The notes: generated by a model from the letters alone, not told the origin. 64,000 bases of DNA from CADEED01 sp039931065 (GCA_039931065.1 JBDTSP010000005.1:62001-126000); one strand, 5' to 3'; counted from the stretch's first letter, positions 42,581 to 52,407 are shown. Made by a program: numbers and translations.

Positions 42581-44674
42581 TTAGCCGGGAAGGCAGGAGA
42601 GATCGGCGATACGCGTGAACTGCTGGCGCAGCTGCGCCAGCATGGCGAGGCGGTTGCGCTTGAGGTTCAGATCGTCCGCGTTGACCATCACGTCGTCGAA
42701 GAACCCATCGACCGGGGAGCGCAGCGTTGCGAGCTTCGCCAAAGCCGCGCCATAGTCGCGTTTCGCGAGCGCACGATCCACGTCGGCGACGATGCCGGCG
42801 AGCGCTTCGTGCAGCGCCTTTTCCGCAGGCTCGGTCAGCAGCGTGACATCCACCGTGCCGCTGCCGCCAACCTCAGCCTTCTTGAGGATATTCGCGATGC
42901 GCTTGTTGGCCGCCGTCAGGCTGGCCGCCTCGGGCAGGCCGAGGAACCTGACCAGCGCGGTCAGACGCGCGCCGAAGTCCACCGGCGATACCGGGTTGCT
43001 GGCGCGCACGGCATCGAACATCTCGGTGCTGACGCCCGCAACTGCGCCGGCGTTCGACGCGTCGAGGAAATAGGCACGCAGGCGCTCGACGATGTAATCC
43101 CACAACTCCGCGTCGACCGCAGGATTGCTCACCGGCTGAAGTTGCACGGCGCGCGCCGTCAAGGCGCGCAGATCGAGGCCGAGCTTCTTCTCGACCAAAA
43201 TGCGCAGCGAACCGATCGCGGCGCGCCGCAGGCCAAAGGGATCTTTCGTGCCGCTGGGTTTCTGCCCGATCGCGAAGATGCCGGCCAGCGTGTCGAGTCT
43301 GTCGGCCAGCGCGACGGCAACGCCCGCGCCGGTATTCGGCAACGCGCCGCCCGCGCCGCGCGGTAGATAGTGTTCGTCGATGGCGGCGGCCACTTCGGCC
43401 GGCTCGCCGTCGGCGGTGGCGTAGTAACGGCCCATGATGCCCTGCAGTTCGGGGAATTCACCGACCATGGCGGACAACAGGTCGCACTTGGCGAGTTCCG
43501 CGGCGCGCACTGTCTGGGCGCGATCGGCGTCGATCAACAACGCGATCTCGCCAGCCAGCGTCGACACGCGGCGCACCTTGTCGCCGACCGAGCCGAGCTT
43601 CGCCTGGAAGGTGACCGCATCGAGCCCGGCCTGGCGCGCGGCCAGCGGCTGCTTTCGATCCTGGCTCCAGAAGAACGCGGCGTCCGAAAGCCGTGGCCTG
43701 ACTACCCGCTCGTTGCCGGCGCGGACCTTCGCCACGTCGCGGCTTTCGATGTTGCTGACCGTGATGAAGTGCGGCAGCAACTTGCCAGCGGCGCTTTCGA
43801 CTGGGAAGTACCGCTGGTGTTCCTGCAGCGTCGAGATCAACACCTCGCGCGGCAGTTCGAGGAAACGCGGCTCGAATTCGCCGGCGACGGCACTCGGCCA
43901 TTCGACCAATGCGGTGACTTCCTCGAGCAACTCGTCGTCGAGCAACGCGCCTCCACCGAGTTGCTTGCCAGCGGCGGTGGCCTGCTCGCGGATCAGCGCG
44001 CGGCGCGCGGCGAAGTCCGCCACCACCTTGCCCTTGTCTCGCAGCGTGGCTTCGTATTCCGCGGGTAGTTTGAGCGTGAGTTCACCCGGGGCCATGAAAC
44101 GATGGCCGCGCGTGGTGTTGCCGGAGTCGGTATCCAGAATACGCGTCGCGACGACCTCGGCACCGAACAACATGACCAGCCAGTGCACCGGCCGCACGAA
44201 CTCGGCGGTGGAGGAACCCCAGCGCATGCGTTTCGGGATGGGCAACGCATCCAGCGATTTCTGCACGATGGCCGGCAACAGGCTGGCGGTAGTCAGACCG
44301 GGTTTCGAGCCCTCGAAAAACAGGAACTCGCCCTTGCCCTCGGTGATTCGGCCGAGCGCGCTCACGTCCACGCCGCACTTCTCGGCGAACTTGAGTGCGG
44401 CGATGGCCGGCTTGCCGTCCTTGCCGAAGGCGGCCGACACGGGCGGCCCCTTGAGCTTGAGTGTCTGCGCGGGTTGTACGGCCGCAAGATCGCGCACCAG
44501 TACCGCCAGGCGGCGCGGCGTGGCGAACGAGCGCAACCCGGCGTGCGGCAGCGACGCCTCGGCGAGGCCGGCGCGAATGCCGGCCGCGAACGCTTTCTCC
44601 AACTCGGGCAACGCGAGCGGCGGCAGTTCTTCGGTGCCGAGTTCGACCAGGAAATCTTTCGTGACGTTGCTCAT
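42581..44674 (-). CDS. glyS: glycyl-tRNA synthetase beta subunit
   Basis: The 697-residue protein begins TKDFLVELGTEELPPLALPELEKAF, the GlyS hallmark, and includes WSQDRKQPLAARQAGLDAVTFQAKLG and the C-terminal DALR-like domain with DDVMVNADDLNLKRNRL. With GlyQ it forms the alpha2beta2 enzyme that charges tRNA-Gly. It overlaps the glyQ stop by 4 bases. A second, shared trait is the TAT-CTA Tyr-Leu codon pair at about 43363. Confidence 0.97.
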   Translation of the reverse strand: MSNVTKDFLVELGTEELPPLALPELEKAFAAGIRAGLAEASLPHAGLRSFATPRRLAVLVRDLAAVQPAQTLKLKGPPVSAAFGKDGKPAIAALKFAEKCGVDVSALGRITEGKGEFLFFEGSKPGLTTASLLPAIVQKSLDALPIPKRMRWGSSTAEFVRPVHWLVMLFGAEVVATRILDTDSGNTTRGHRFMAPGELTLKLPAEYEATLRDKGKVVADFAARRALIREQATAAGKQLGGGALLDDELLEEVTALVEWPSAVAGEFEPRFLELPREVLISTLQEHQRYFPVESAAGKLLPHFITVSNIESRDVAKVRAGNERVVRPRLSDAAFFWSQDRKQPLAARQAGLDAVTFQAKLGSVGDKVRRVSTLAGEIALLIDADRAQTVRAAELAKCDLLSAMVGEFPELQGIMGRYYATADGEPAEVAAAIDEHYLPRGAGGALPNTGAGVAVALADRLDTLAGIFAIGQKPSGTKDPFGLRRAAIGSLRILVEKKLGLDLRALTARAVQLQPVSNPAVDAELWDYIVERLRAYFLDASNAGAVAGVSTEMFDAVRASNPVSPVDFGARLTALVRFLGLPEAASLTAANKRIANILKKAEVGGSGTVDVTLLTEPAEKALHEALAGIVADVDRALAKRDYGAALAKLATLRSPVDGFFDDVMVNADDLNLKRNRLAMLAQLRQQFTRIADLSCLPG

Positions 44675-45606
44675 GACGGGGTCTGCCCGCTTTTCAACAT
44701 CGGAAAGCCGAGCGCTTCACGACTCTCGTAATAGGCCTGAGCAACCGCGCGTGCCAGCGCGCGCACGCGCAGGATGTAGCGCTGGCGTTCGGTCACCGAG
44801 ATGGCCTTGCGCGCATCGAGCAGGTTGAAGGTGTGCGACGCCTTCATCACCTGTTCGTAGGCGGGCAATGCGAGTTTGGCCTCCAGCAACTTGCCGCAGG
44901 CGGCTTCGTAGTCGTCGAAGTGCCGCAACAGCACCGCGGTGTCCGCGTATTCGAAGTTGTACGTCGACTGTTCGACTTCGTTCTGATGAAACACGTCGCG
45001 ATAAGTGACGCGGCCCAGCGGCCCGTCCGTCCAGACGATGTCGAAGATGCTCTCGACACCTTGCAGGTACATCGCGAGGCGCTCGAGTCCGTAGGTGATC
45101 TCGCCGGTGACGGGTTTGCAGTCGAGTCCGCCGACCTGCTGGAAGTAGGTGAACTGCGTGACCTCCATGCCGTTGAGCCACACCTCCCAGCCAAGACCCC
45201 ATGCGCCGAGCGTCGGAGATTCCCAGTTGTCTTCGACGAAACGCACGTCGTGCACCTGCGTGTCGAAGCCGAGCGCGCGCAAGGAGCCGAGATATAGATC
45301 GAGGATCGGTAGCGGCGAGGGTTTGATGACGACCTGGAATTGATAGTAATGCTGCAGCCGGAACGGATTGTCGCCGTAGCGGCCGTCGGTCGGGCGGCGC
45401 GAGGGCTGCACATAGGCCGCCGACCACGGTTCGGGGCCGATCGAGCGCAGGAAGGTTGCGGTGTGGAATGTGCCCGCGCCCATCTCCATGTCGTAGGGCT
45501 GGAGGATCACGCAGCCTTGATCCGCCCAGTACTTCTGCAGCGCGAAGATCAGGTCCTGGAAGGTGCGGGGCGGGGTGCCGAGCGGGATGTCGATTGATGC
45601 AGGCAT
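44671..45606 (-). CDS. glyQ: glycyl-tRNA synthetase alpha subunit
   Basis: The 311-residue catalytic subunit contains TFQDLIFALQKYWADQGCVILQPYDMEMGAGTFHTATFLR and SRRPTDGRYGDNPFRLQHYYQFQV, typical class II synthetase motifs of GlyQ. It is the first gene of glyQ-glyS-plsC. The 80-base gap upstream carries a GC palindrome but no clear promoter. Confidence 0.98.
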   Translation of the reverse strand: MPASIDIPLGTPPRTFQDLIFALQKYWADQGCVILQPYDMEMGAGTFHTATFLRSIGPEPWSAAYVQPSRRPTDGRYGDNPFRLQHYYQFQVVIKPSPLPILDLYLGSLRALGFDTQVHDVRFVEDNWESPTLGAWGLGWEVWLNGMEVTQFTYFQQVGGLDCKPVTGEITYGLERLAMYLQGVESIFDIVWTDGPLGRVTYRDVFHQNEVEQSTYNFEYADTAVLLRHFDDYEAACGKLLEAKLALPAYEQVMKASHTFNLLDARKAISVTERQRYILRVRALARAVAQAYYESREALGFPMLKSGQTPS

Positions 45607-45662
45607 ATCGAGACGGGGTTCTTGGCCGGCGCGCAGTATAGCCGCGGTTTTCAGCCACTTGC

Positions 45663-45678
45663 GCGCCCCCGGGGGCGC
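45663..45678. terminator. 16-bp GC palindrome, possible terminator for the RES toxin gene
   Basis: GCGCCCCCGGGGGCGC is a perfect palindrome 8 bases after the stop codon of the RES gene and 57 bases before glyQ. There is no T-run. It may limit read-through into glyQ. Confidence 0.35.
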
Positions 45679-45686
45679 ATGCGCGC

Positions 45687-46382
45687 TTACAGGCTCATCA
45701 CCCGGATTTCATAGACATCGGCGATGGAATTGCCGTCCCAGACGTAACGCAGATGCACGCTCTGACGAACGTTCTGCACCAGGCGCGGCCGGAAGATCGC
45801 CACACACTCGCCGCCTTCGCGCCGCACGCTTTCGAAGGCGATCCCATTCGAACCCGCGTCGCGGATTTCGCGACCTAGCTTCTGCGAGGCGGCGTAACTC
45901 GCCGGATCGTACACATCCGGCATTTCCTTGCGGCGCGTGCGCAGGTCGTGCAGCTCGCAGCCCACATCCGCGAGATAACAGCGCATCTCGAGTTCGATCG
46001 GCGGCTGGCTGGTGGCGCGCAGAAAATTCTCGCGATGAAACCGGGTTTCGGAGATCGCGGTGTCGATCGATTCGGCGGCGTAATACGCGCCGAACCGGCC
46101 ATCGGTGAACCGGGTGCCCTGCGGCGCCAGATGCGTGAAAGGAGCCATGACGATCGACGCGTTGGGTCCGCCGACGCGATCGGCGACCGGCACGAGGCGC
46201 AGCTCGCCGATTTCATTGCGGATTCGCGGATTCGTCATCGACTCGAGTGCATAAAGGGCGTCCCAGTCGGCCGGATCGGCGACGCGCTCGAACAGGGAAA
46301 TGGTCGGCAGCCGGCTCGCGACGATGCGATGGCAAGGCGAGAACCTCACCGCGCGAGCGGTGATGTTGGAAATGGTGGTCAC
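45687..46382 (-). CDS. RES-domain toxin (NAD+-targeting) of a type II toxin-antitoxin pair
   Basis: The 231-residue protein has the RES domain with FTDGRFGAYYAAESIDTAISETRFHRENFL, GCELHDLR and the C-terminal GSNGIAFESVRREGGECVAIFRP. RES toxins such as MbcT and ParT degrade or modify NAD+ or target PRPP synthetase, stopping growth. The antitoxin gene lies 29 bases upstream and is read first, the standard order for this class. All expected blocks are present and nothing suggests inactivation. Confidence 0.92.
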   Translation of the reverse strand: MTTISNITARAVRFSPCHRIVASRLPTISLFERVADPADWDALYALESMTNPRIRNEIGELRLVPVADRVGGPNASIVMAPFTHLAPQGTRFTDGRFGAYYAAESIDTAISETRFHRENFLRATSQPPIELEMRCYLADVGCELHDLRTRRKEMPDVYDPASYAASQKLGREIRDAGSNGIAFESVRREGGECVAIFRPRLVQNVRQSVHLRYVWDGNSIADVYEIRVMSL

Positions 46383-46411
46383 CGTCCGTGGTTCCGTCGG
46401 GCGTCTAGCCC

Positions 46412-46825
46412 TTATCCACGCTCGGCATCGAGGTATTGCCGCACGACGTACAGGTCGGCGACCTGGCCGGTCAACATGCGTTCGAGCGCGGAGCGACCGC
46501 CAAACAGCGGCGCGTTATTGGCCTTGCGGATCCACTCGTCGGCGGCGCGCGTGTCGGGCAGGAGGATCTGCAGGGACTTGTAGATGCCGAGCAGATAGGA
46601 AAGGCGTTCGAGCGTGTCGCGCGGCAGCCGCGGTTCGCTTTCCCGGCGCCACTTGAAAAAGGTGGAACGGGAGGCGATGCCTAACAACTTGAGCTGGTCG
46701 GCAACCGACAGATCCCAGGCCTCCGCGATGTTCGCGAAGGCGCGCAAGCCGGGGCCGCCGAGCGAAGTCGAACCCGATCGTCCGGCGTCCGTGCCTCTCG
46801 CGGAATTCGCGATCGTTAGACTCAT
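46412..46825 (-). CDS. Xre/MbcA/ParS-type antitoxin
   Basis: The 137-residue protein has an N-terminal helix-turn-helix region (DLSVADQLKLLGIASRSTFFKWRRE) and the C-terminal toxin-binding domain ending PLFGGRSALERMLTGQVADLYVVRQYLDAERG, which closes on the RES active site. An AGGAGA sequence lies 7 bases upstream of the ATG. It should neutralise the RES toxin and repress its own AT-rich promoter. LLGIA is written TTG-TTA-GGC. Confidence 0.93.
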   Translation of the reverse strand: MSLTIANSARGTDAGRSGSTSLGGPGLRAFANIAEAWDLSVADQLKLLGIASRSTFFKWRRESEPRLPRDTLERLSYLLGIYKSLQILLPDTRAADEWIRKANNAPLFGGRSALERMLTGQVADLYVVRQYLDAERG

Positions 46826-46836
46826 GGCGTTCTCCT

Positions 46837-46890
46837 AAAGTACATAAATAAACTATACACAGGAAAAATACATATAGATACATTCCTCCG
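46837..46890 (-). promoter_or_regulatory. AT-rich promoter/operator of the toxin-antitoxin operon
   Basis: In the operon direction the stretch carries TGTAT repeats and TATAGT before TTTAGGAGA and the antitoxin ATG. It is far more AT-rich than anything nearby. Repeated TGTAT/ATACA units suggest an operator for the antitoxin. Exact hexamers are uncertain. Confidence 0.45.
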
Positions 46891-46959
46891 CTTCATGCGA
46901 GTGCGCAGCCCGATGCTGGGGCCCCTTTCTGACTCCAAATGACGCAAAATTCCGCGCGC

Positions 46960-46978
46960 CCGCACCAAAAATGTGCGG
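46960..46978. promoter_or_regulatory. NtrC-type enhancer site upstream of glnA
   Basis: CCGCAC and GTGCGG form perfect arms around CAAAAAT. The GCAC-N7-GTGC spacing equals that of the NtrC consensus TGCACCAWWWTGGTGCA. It lies about 50 bp before the sigma54 -24 element. Confidence 0.75.
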
Positions 46979-47028
46979 TCGCTGGGCTCAAATCCACCTA
47001 AGTCGCTGATTCAAAAGCAATCAGTGGC

Positions 47029-47044
47029 TGGCACAGCGAATGCA
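47029..47044 (+). promoter_or_regulatory. sigma54 (-24/-12) promoter of glnA
   Basis: TGGCACAGCGAATGCA matches TGGCACGNNNNTTGCA with GG and GC exactly spaced; the mismatches are outside the invariant dinucleotides. The start site would be near 47056, 30 bases before the glnA ATG. Together with the NtrC-type site and the ntrBC genes downstream it makes a complete nitrogen-control module. Confidence 0.85.
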
Positions 47045-47085
47045 TTGAGACCAAGGCTCAAACCCTTCCCAGAGGATCTCGAACA

Positions 47086-48495
<1,410 letters not shown>

Positions 48496-48595
48496 GGCTG
48501 CGTGAGGCGAAGGATAGCCCCGGAAGCGGACGAATCGGGCAGGGACCCGAAGACCGCGCCCGCCAGCCTTCCGGCCTCGCGATCGCTCGAAATGC

Positions 48596-48626
48596 GAGCG
48601 GCGGCGTCATCCAGACGCCGCCGCTC
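48596..48626 (+). terminator. terminator-like hairpin after glnA
   Basis: Perfect 13-base arms GAGCGGCGGCGTC / GACGCCGCCGCTC with a 5-base loop lie 100 bases after the glnA stop. Only a weak T-rich tail follows, so partial read-through into the next gene is possible. Confidence 0.65.
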
Positions 48627-48682
48627 CACTTTGTGGGCTGCGTTTTGTCTGGATTCAGGTGCAGGCGCTATGCTGTCACCCC

Positions 48683-49222
48683 ATGAAGCGCCTATTCGCC
48701 GTGTTCTTGATTACGCTGTGCGCCGTTCCGGCATTGGCCGAGACGTACGTGCGTGTGGAGAAGGACGGTTCGAAGACCTATTCGGACCGGCCGCTGGCAG
48801 GCGGACAAGCGATCGATATCCAGCCGGCACAAACCTATTCCGTACCGCCGCCGCCTCCGATCGGCGGCAGCGCGAATTCCGATCTGCCGCGCGAGCAGCA
48901 GCTGTTGAAGGAAATGAACGATTTCCGCTACGCGAGCTGCGTACTCACGCCGAAGAGCGAAGAGACCTTTCAGAATCCGACCGCGGTGAATGTTGCGGTG
49001 ATCCTGCAACCCGCGTTGCGTCCGAGCGACGTGGTGGATTTGCGAATCGACGGCACCCCGGTGCCGGGTGCGAACGCGACGTCGTTCGCGCTGCCCCTGC
49101 CGAATCGCGGCGCGCACACGGCTTCGGTGTTGATCAAGGACCGATACGGCAAACCCATGTGCAATGCCAGCACGACCTTTCATGTCTTTCGCGCCTCGGT
49201 GAATTCGCCCGCGCGGCGCTGA
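48683..49222 (+). CDS. DUF4124-type exported protein
   Basis: I use the ATG at 48683, giving 179 residues with a signal peptide (MKRLFAVFLITLCAVPALAE). The DUF4124 segment ETYVRVEKDGSKTYSDRPLAGGQ follows, then a proline-rich linker and a C-terminal beta-rich domain (VNVAVILQPALRPSDVVDLRIDG). Proteins of this kind are often found between glnA and ntrB in Xanthomonadales-type genomes. The function is unknown; location is periplasmic. Confidence 0.85.
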   Translation: MKRLFAVFLITLCAVPALAETYVRVEKDGSKTYSDRPLAGGQAIDIQPAQTYSVPPPPPIGGSANSDLPREQQLLKEMNDFRYASCVLTPKSEETFQNPTAVNVAVILQPALRPSDVVDLRIDGTPVPGANATSFALPLPNRGAHTASVLIKDRYGKPMCNASTTFHVFRASVNSPARR

Positions 49223-49258
49223 CGGGTCTAGCTACCTCATGCACGGCCGGAGGCCTGC

Positions 49259-50350
49259 ATGGCGGTTGAACGTTTTCTCCCTTCCGCGATAGCGCACTTC
49301 GAGCCCGCCGACCTCATCGGCGCGCTCACCACCGGCATCATCGTCCTCGATTCGGATCTGTGTGTGGTGTACGCGAACGTCGCCGCGCAGGATCTGCTTG
49401 CCGTCAGTGTGAACCAGGCGCGCGGGAAACCGTTTCTGTCGCTCGTTCTCGAAGCCGATTCACTCGGCGTGCCCATGCGCCGCGCCCTCGAAACCGGCGA
49501 AACGCTGTCGGAACGCGAAATGGCCGTGCAGGCGGGACCGCTCGGGCGCGAACGGCGCGTCATCGACATCACGATGACGCCGCTCGACAGCGAATTCGAA
49601 CGTAAGTACCTGCTGCTGGAAATTTCCGACGCCACCCAGCGCCAGCGCATCACGCGCGAAAACGAATTGATCTCGCGCCTCGAAAGCAGCCGCCAGATGG
49701 TTCGTCAGCTCGCGCACGAGATCAAGAACCCGCTCGGCGGATTGCGCGGCGCCGCGCAGCTGCTGGAGCGCGAGTTGCACGAGCACCTGCGTGAATACAC
49801 CGGCGTCATCATCAGCGAGGCGGATCGCCTGACCGCGCTGGTCGATTCGATGATCGGGCCGGCGCGTGCGCCGCAGAAGGCGCTGATAAACGTGCACGAA
49901 CTGTGCGAACACGTCTACCGGCTGCTGCGCAGCGAGGCGCGCGGCGGCGTGCTGGTGGAACGCGACTACGATCCTTCGCTGCCGAACGCCGAAGTCGACG
50001 CCAACCAGATCATCCAGGCGCTGCTCAATGTCGGACGCAACGCATTACTCGCCATCGGCGAGCGCGGCCGCATCGTCATCCGCACCCGCGTGGCGGCCAA
50101 CGTCAACATCGGCTCGACGCGCCACAAACTCGCGGCGAGTCTGCAAGTCGAGGACAACGGCCCGGGCGTCCCGCCCGACATCGCCGATACGATCTTTTTT
50201 CCGCTGGTCACCGGCCGTGCGAACGGCACGGGGCTGGGGTTGGCGGTATCGCAGGACCTCGTGACCCGTCACGGCGGCCTCATCGAATTTGAAAGCAAGC
50301 CAGGGCGCACGGTGTTCACAATCCTGTTGCCCTTACCGGAGAACGCATGA
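49259..50350 (+). CDS. glnL: nitrogen regulation sensor histidine kinase NtrB
   Basis: The 363-residue kinase has an N-terminal PAS domain (about 15-125), the dimerisation/phosphoacceptor helix with His153 in QLAHEIKNPLGGLRGAAQLL, and a GHKL ATPase domain with NVGRNALLAI, VEDNGPGVP and TGRANGTGLGLAVSQ. It phosphorylates or dephosphorylates NtrC under PII control. It has no membrane segment, as expected for NtrB. It overlaps ntrC by ATGA. Confidence 0.96.
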   Translation: MAVERFLPSAIAHFEPADLIGALTTGIIVLDSDLCVVYANVAAQDLLAVSVNQARGKPFLSLVLEADSLGVPMRRALETGETLSEREMAVQAGPLGRERRVIDITMTPLDSEFERKYLLLEISDATQRQRITRENELISRLESSRQMVRQLAHEIKNPLGGLRGAAQLLERELHEHLREYTGVIISEADRLTALVDSMIGPARAPQKALINVHELCEHVYRLLRSEARGGVLVERDYDPSLPNAEVDANQIIQALLNVGRNALLAIGERGRIVIRTRVAANVNIGSTRHKLAASLQVEDNGPGVPPDIADTIFFPLVTGRANGTGLGLAVSQDLVTRHGGLIEFESKPGRTVFTILLPLPENA

Positions 50351-51801
50351 GCGTCGATCCAACCTATATGCATACAACGCCCCCTCCCCCTAACAACCTG
50401 CCGGCCCTGCGGGTCTGGCTGGTGGAAGACGACGCCTCGATCCGCTGGGTACTCGAACGTGCGTTGCGCGCCAGCGGCATGGTCCCGCGGGCTTTCGATT
50501 CCGCGGAGCCGGCGCTGGTGGCATTGCGAAGCGATGCACCCGACGTCTTGCTGACCGACATCCGCATGCCCGGTAGTTCGGGCATCGACCTGTTGCGCGA
50601 GATCCGCATCACGCACCCGGCACTGCCGGTGATCGTCATGACGGCGCACTCGGATCTGCCGAGCGCGGTGTCGGCCTACGAAGGCGGCGCATTCGAATAC
50701 CTGCCGAAGCCGTTCGACATCGACCAGGCGGTCGAGCTGGTGCGCCGCGCGGGCCAGACGGCGCGCAAGGGCGACGACGTGCCCGCGCAGACGCCCGAGA
50801 TTCCGGAGTTGCTGGGCAAGGCGCCGGCGATGCAGCAGGTGTTCCGGGCCATCGGCCGCCTCTCGCGGTCGAGCGTCGCGGTGCTGATCACCGGCGAGTC
50901 CGGCACCGGCAAGGAACTGGTTGCGCGCGCGTTGCACGAACACAGCCCGCGCCAGCAGAAGCCTTTCGTTGCGCTGAATACTTCCGCAATCCCGGCCGAA
51001 CTACTCGAATCGGAGTTGTTCGGTCACGAGAAGGGCTCCTTCACCGGCGCCGATAACCAGCGGCGCGGCCGCTTCGAGCAGTCGAACGGCGGCACGTTGT
51101 TCCTCGATGAAATCGGCGACATGTCGACGCCGCTGCAGACCCGCTTGTTGCGCGTGCTGGCGGAAGGCGAGTTCTATCGGGTCGGCGGCCAGACGCCCAT
51201 CAAGGTGGACGTGCGCGTGATCGCCGCGACTCACCAGAACCTCGAGGAACGCGTCGAGCGCGGCATCTTCCGCGAGGATCTCTATCACCGTCTCAATGTC
51301 ATCCGCATCGAACTACCGCCGCTGCGGTCGCGCACCGAAGACGTTCCCGACCTGCTGATGCACTACCTGCGCCAGGCAGCGATCGAGCTCGGCGCCGAAA
51401 CTAAGACGCTGGCGCCGATCACGCTCGAGCGTTTACAGGCCTATCGCTGGCCGGGCAACGTGCGTGAGCTGGTGAACCTCTGCCGCAGGCTGACGGCGCT
51501 GGCACCGGGTAGTGAGATTCAGCTCCAGGACCTGCCGTCCGAGATGCACATCGTGACGCCGGCCGCGCAGACCGACTGGGCCGCCGCCTTGACGTTGTGG
51601 GCCAAGGCCCAGCCCTATGACGGCACGGTCGCCTGGCTCGACCAGGCATTGCCGGAATTCGAACGCGTCTTGATCCGCGTGGCGCTCAACCGCACCCACG
51701 GTCACCGCCAGGAAGCGGCGCGAGTGCTCGGTTGGGGCCGTAATACGCTGACCCGCAAGCTCAAAGAGCTCGGAATGTCGGACGACGAATCACTACCGTA
51801 G
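50347..51801 (+). CDS. glnG: nitrogen regulation response regulator NtrC
   Basis: The 484-residue activator has a receiver domain with phosphoacceptor Asp71 (DVLLTDIRMPG) after a 20-residue extension. The AAA+ sigma54-activation domain follows (GESGTGKELVARALH, GGTLFLDEIGDM, FREDLYHRLNVIRIELPPLR), then a Fis-type helix-turn-helix at the C-terminus (GHRQEAARVLGWGRNTLTRKLKELG). The sigma54-contact loop reads GSFTGA instead of GAFTGA, a conservative change. It should act on the glnA sites upstream. The final base of the stop codon is the first base of a long inverted repeat. Confidence 0.96.
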   Translation: MSVDPTYMHTTPPPPNNLPALRVWLVEDDASIRWVLERALRASGMVPRAFDSAEPALVALRSDAPDVLLTDIRMPGSSGIDLLREIRITHPALPVIVMTAHSDLPSAVSAYEGGAFEYLPKPFDIDQAVELVRRAGQTARKGDDVPAQTPEIPELLGKAPAMQQVFRAIGRLSRSSVAVLITGESGTGKELVARALHEHSPRQQKPFVALNTSAIPAELLESELFGHEKGSFTGADNQRRGRFEQSNGGTLFLDEIGDMSTPLQTRLLRVLAEGEFYRVGGQTPIKVDVRVIAATHQNLEERVERGIFREDLYHRLNVIRIELPPLRSRTEDVPDLLMHYLRQAAIELGAETKTLAPITLERLQAYRWPGNVRELVNLCRRLTALAPGSEIQLQDLPSEMHIVTPAAQTDWAAALTLWAKAQPYDGTVAWLDQALPEFERVLIRVALNRTHGHRQEAARVLGWGRNTLTRKLKELGMSDDESLP

Positions 51802-51900
51802 TGGTGTCAGGCGGGGAAAGTCGGGATAACTCCCACCAACTCCCCGCCGCTGCGCTGCTCGATGTTTGGAGTTATCCCGACTTTCCCCGCCTGACACCAC
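51801..51900. repeat. perfect 33-bp inverted repeat with 34-base spacer
   Basis: Arm 51801-51833 and arm 51868-51900 are exact reverse complements over 33 bases, beginning GTGGTGTCAGGCGGGG and ending CCCCGCCTGACACCAC. The first base is the last base of the ntrC stop codon. No T-run follows, so it is not a classical terminator. Candidates are a REP/BIME-like or MITE-like mobile palindrome that landed at the end of ntrC, or a strong mRNA-stabilising hairpin. No second copy exists in this window. Confidence 0.9.
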
Positions 51901-52006
51901 TCGCCAACCGGTCCTAGGTTTGGCCCCGCTTGTAGGAAGCGACTGGCGGGTCGACACTCCCGAGTGCGAGGGACATCACACTTTGTACGCTCGTGATAGT
52001 GAGATT

Positions 52007-52018
52007 GTTAGCGCTATC
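52007..52018. promoter_or_regulatory. LacI-type near-palindrome upstream of the small membrane protein
   Basis: GTTAGCGCTATC shares 11 of 12 bases with the perfect palindrome GTTAGCGCTAAC found before TonB-dependent receptor 2. It lies 180 bp before the small gene. Function is inferred by similarity only. Confidence 0.35.
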
Positions 52019-52161
52019 CAAGGCGGCGTTTTCACGCTTTTTCCCGAGGAAATCCTCTCAAGGATTACATAAGCGAAGCATCGCGTGATTGCCGTCGCGA
52101 ATCGCAAACGCCTTTGTTTCCAGTGTCCCGCGCTTGTTCCATTCTTTGTCCCAACTAGGGA

Positions 52162-52182
52162 TCCGGACATTTCTGGTCCGGA
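52162..52182. promoter_or_regulatory. short inverted repeat 15 bp before the small gene
   Basis: TCCGGAC and GTCCGGA flank ATTTCTG. The position just upstream of the ribosome binding site fits an operator or a leader hairpin. Confidence 0.35.
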
Positions 52183-52196
52183 AGTAGAGAGGAAAC

Positions 52197-52355
52197 ATGC
52201 AAGAGATCGTCGTCACCAGCACCAAGTACCCAGAGATCGTAGTCCAGGGTTCGCGCGTGGATTACACGTCGGACGTCGTACTGATCGTCGTGGGAATTCT
52301 TGCCGCCGCCGCCATCGTCTGGCGCTACACGGCTTCACGTCGGGTGAAAGATTGA
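52197..52355 (+). CDS. small single-pass membrane protein (52 residues), unknown
   Basis: The ATG follows AGAGGAAAC, a good ribosome binding site. The product begins MQEIVVTSTKYPEIVVQGSR, with the tetrapeptide EIVV twice ten residues apart. A transmembrane helix (VVLIVVGILAAAAIVW) and a basic tail (RYTASRRVKD) follow, so it should be N-out, C-in. The N-terminal EIVVT resembles the TonB-box region of TonB-dependent receptors, which may be chance. A hairpin shared with the convergent pyrD lies downstream. I do not recognise the family. It is too short for routine gene callers. Confidence 0.6.
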   Translation: MQEIVVTSTKYPEIVVQGSRVDYTSDVVLIVVGILAAAAIVWRYTASRRVKD

Positions 52356-52369
52356 TTCGTTCCTGTTCG

Positions 52370-52407
52370 TTGCGCGCGGACTGAGTTAATCAGCAGTCCG
52401 TGCGCAA
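52370..52407. terminator. hairpin between the small gene and pyrD
   Basis: TTGCGCGCGGACTG and CAGTCCGTGCGCAA pair with a single mismatch around a 10-base loop that contains the pyrD stop codon. It can serve both convergent transcripts and supports transcription of the small gene. Confidence 0.6.

Larger units (their letters stand above)
51901..52196. other. AT-richer intergenic segment upstream of the small membrane protein
   Basis: This stretch is less GC-rich than its surroundings. It contains a LacI-like near-palindrome at 52007-52018 and a 7-bp-arm hairpin at 52162-52182. The open frames across it start in the inverted repeat or lack a ribosome binding site, so I do not call a gene. It may have come in with the repeat. 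Confidence 0.4.

Noticed and set aside
46412..46420. TTATCCACG resembling a DnaA box
   Set aside because: A single near-match overlapping the end of the antitoxin gene, with no cluster and no AT-rich unwinding region.
51866..52072. 68-residue frame beginning in the inverted repeat
   Set aside because: Starts within the palindrome, has no ribosome binding site and no recognisable motif.
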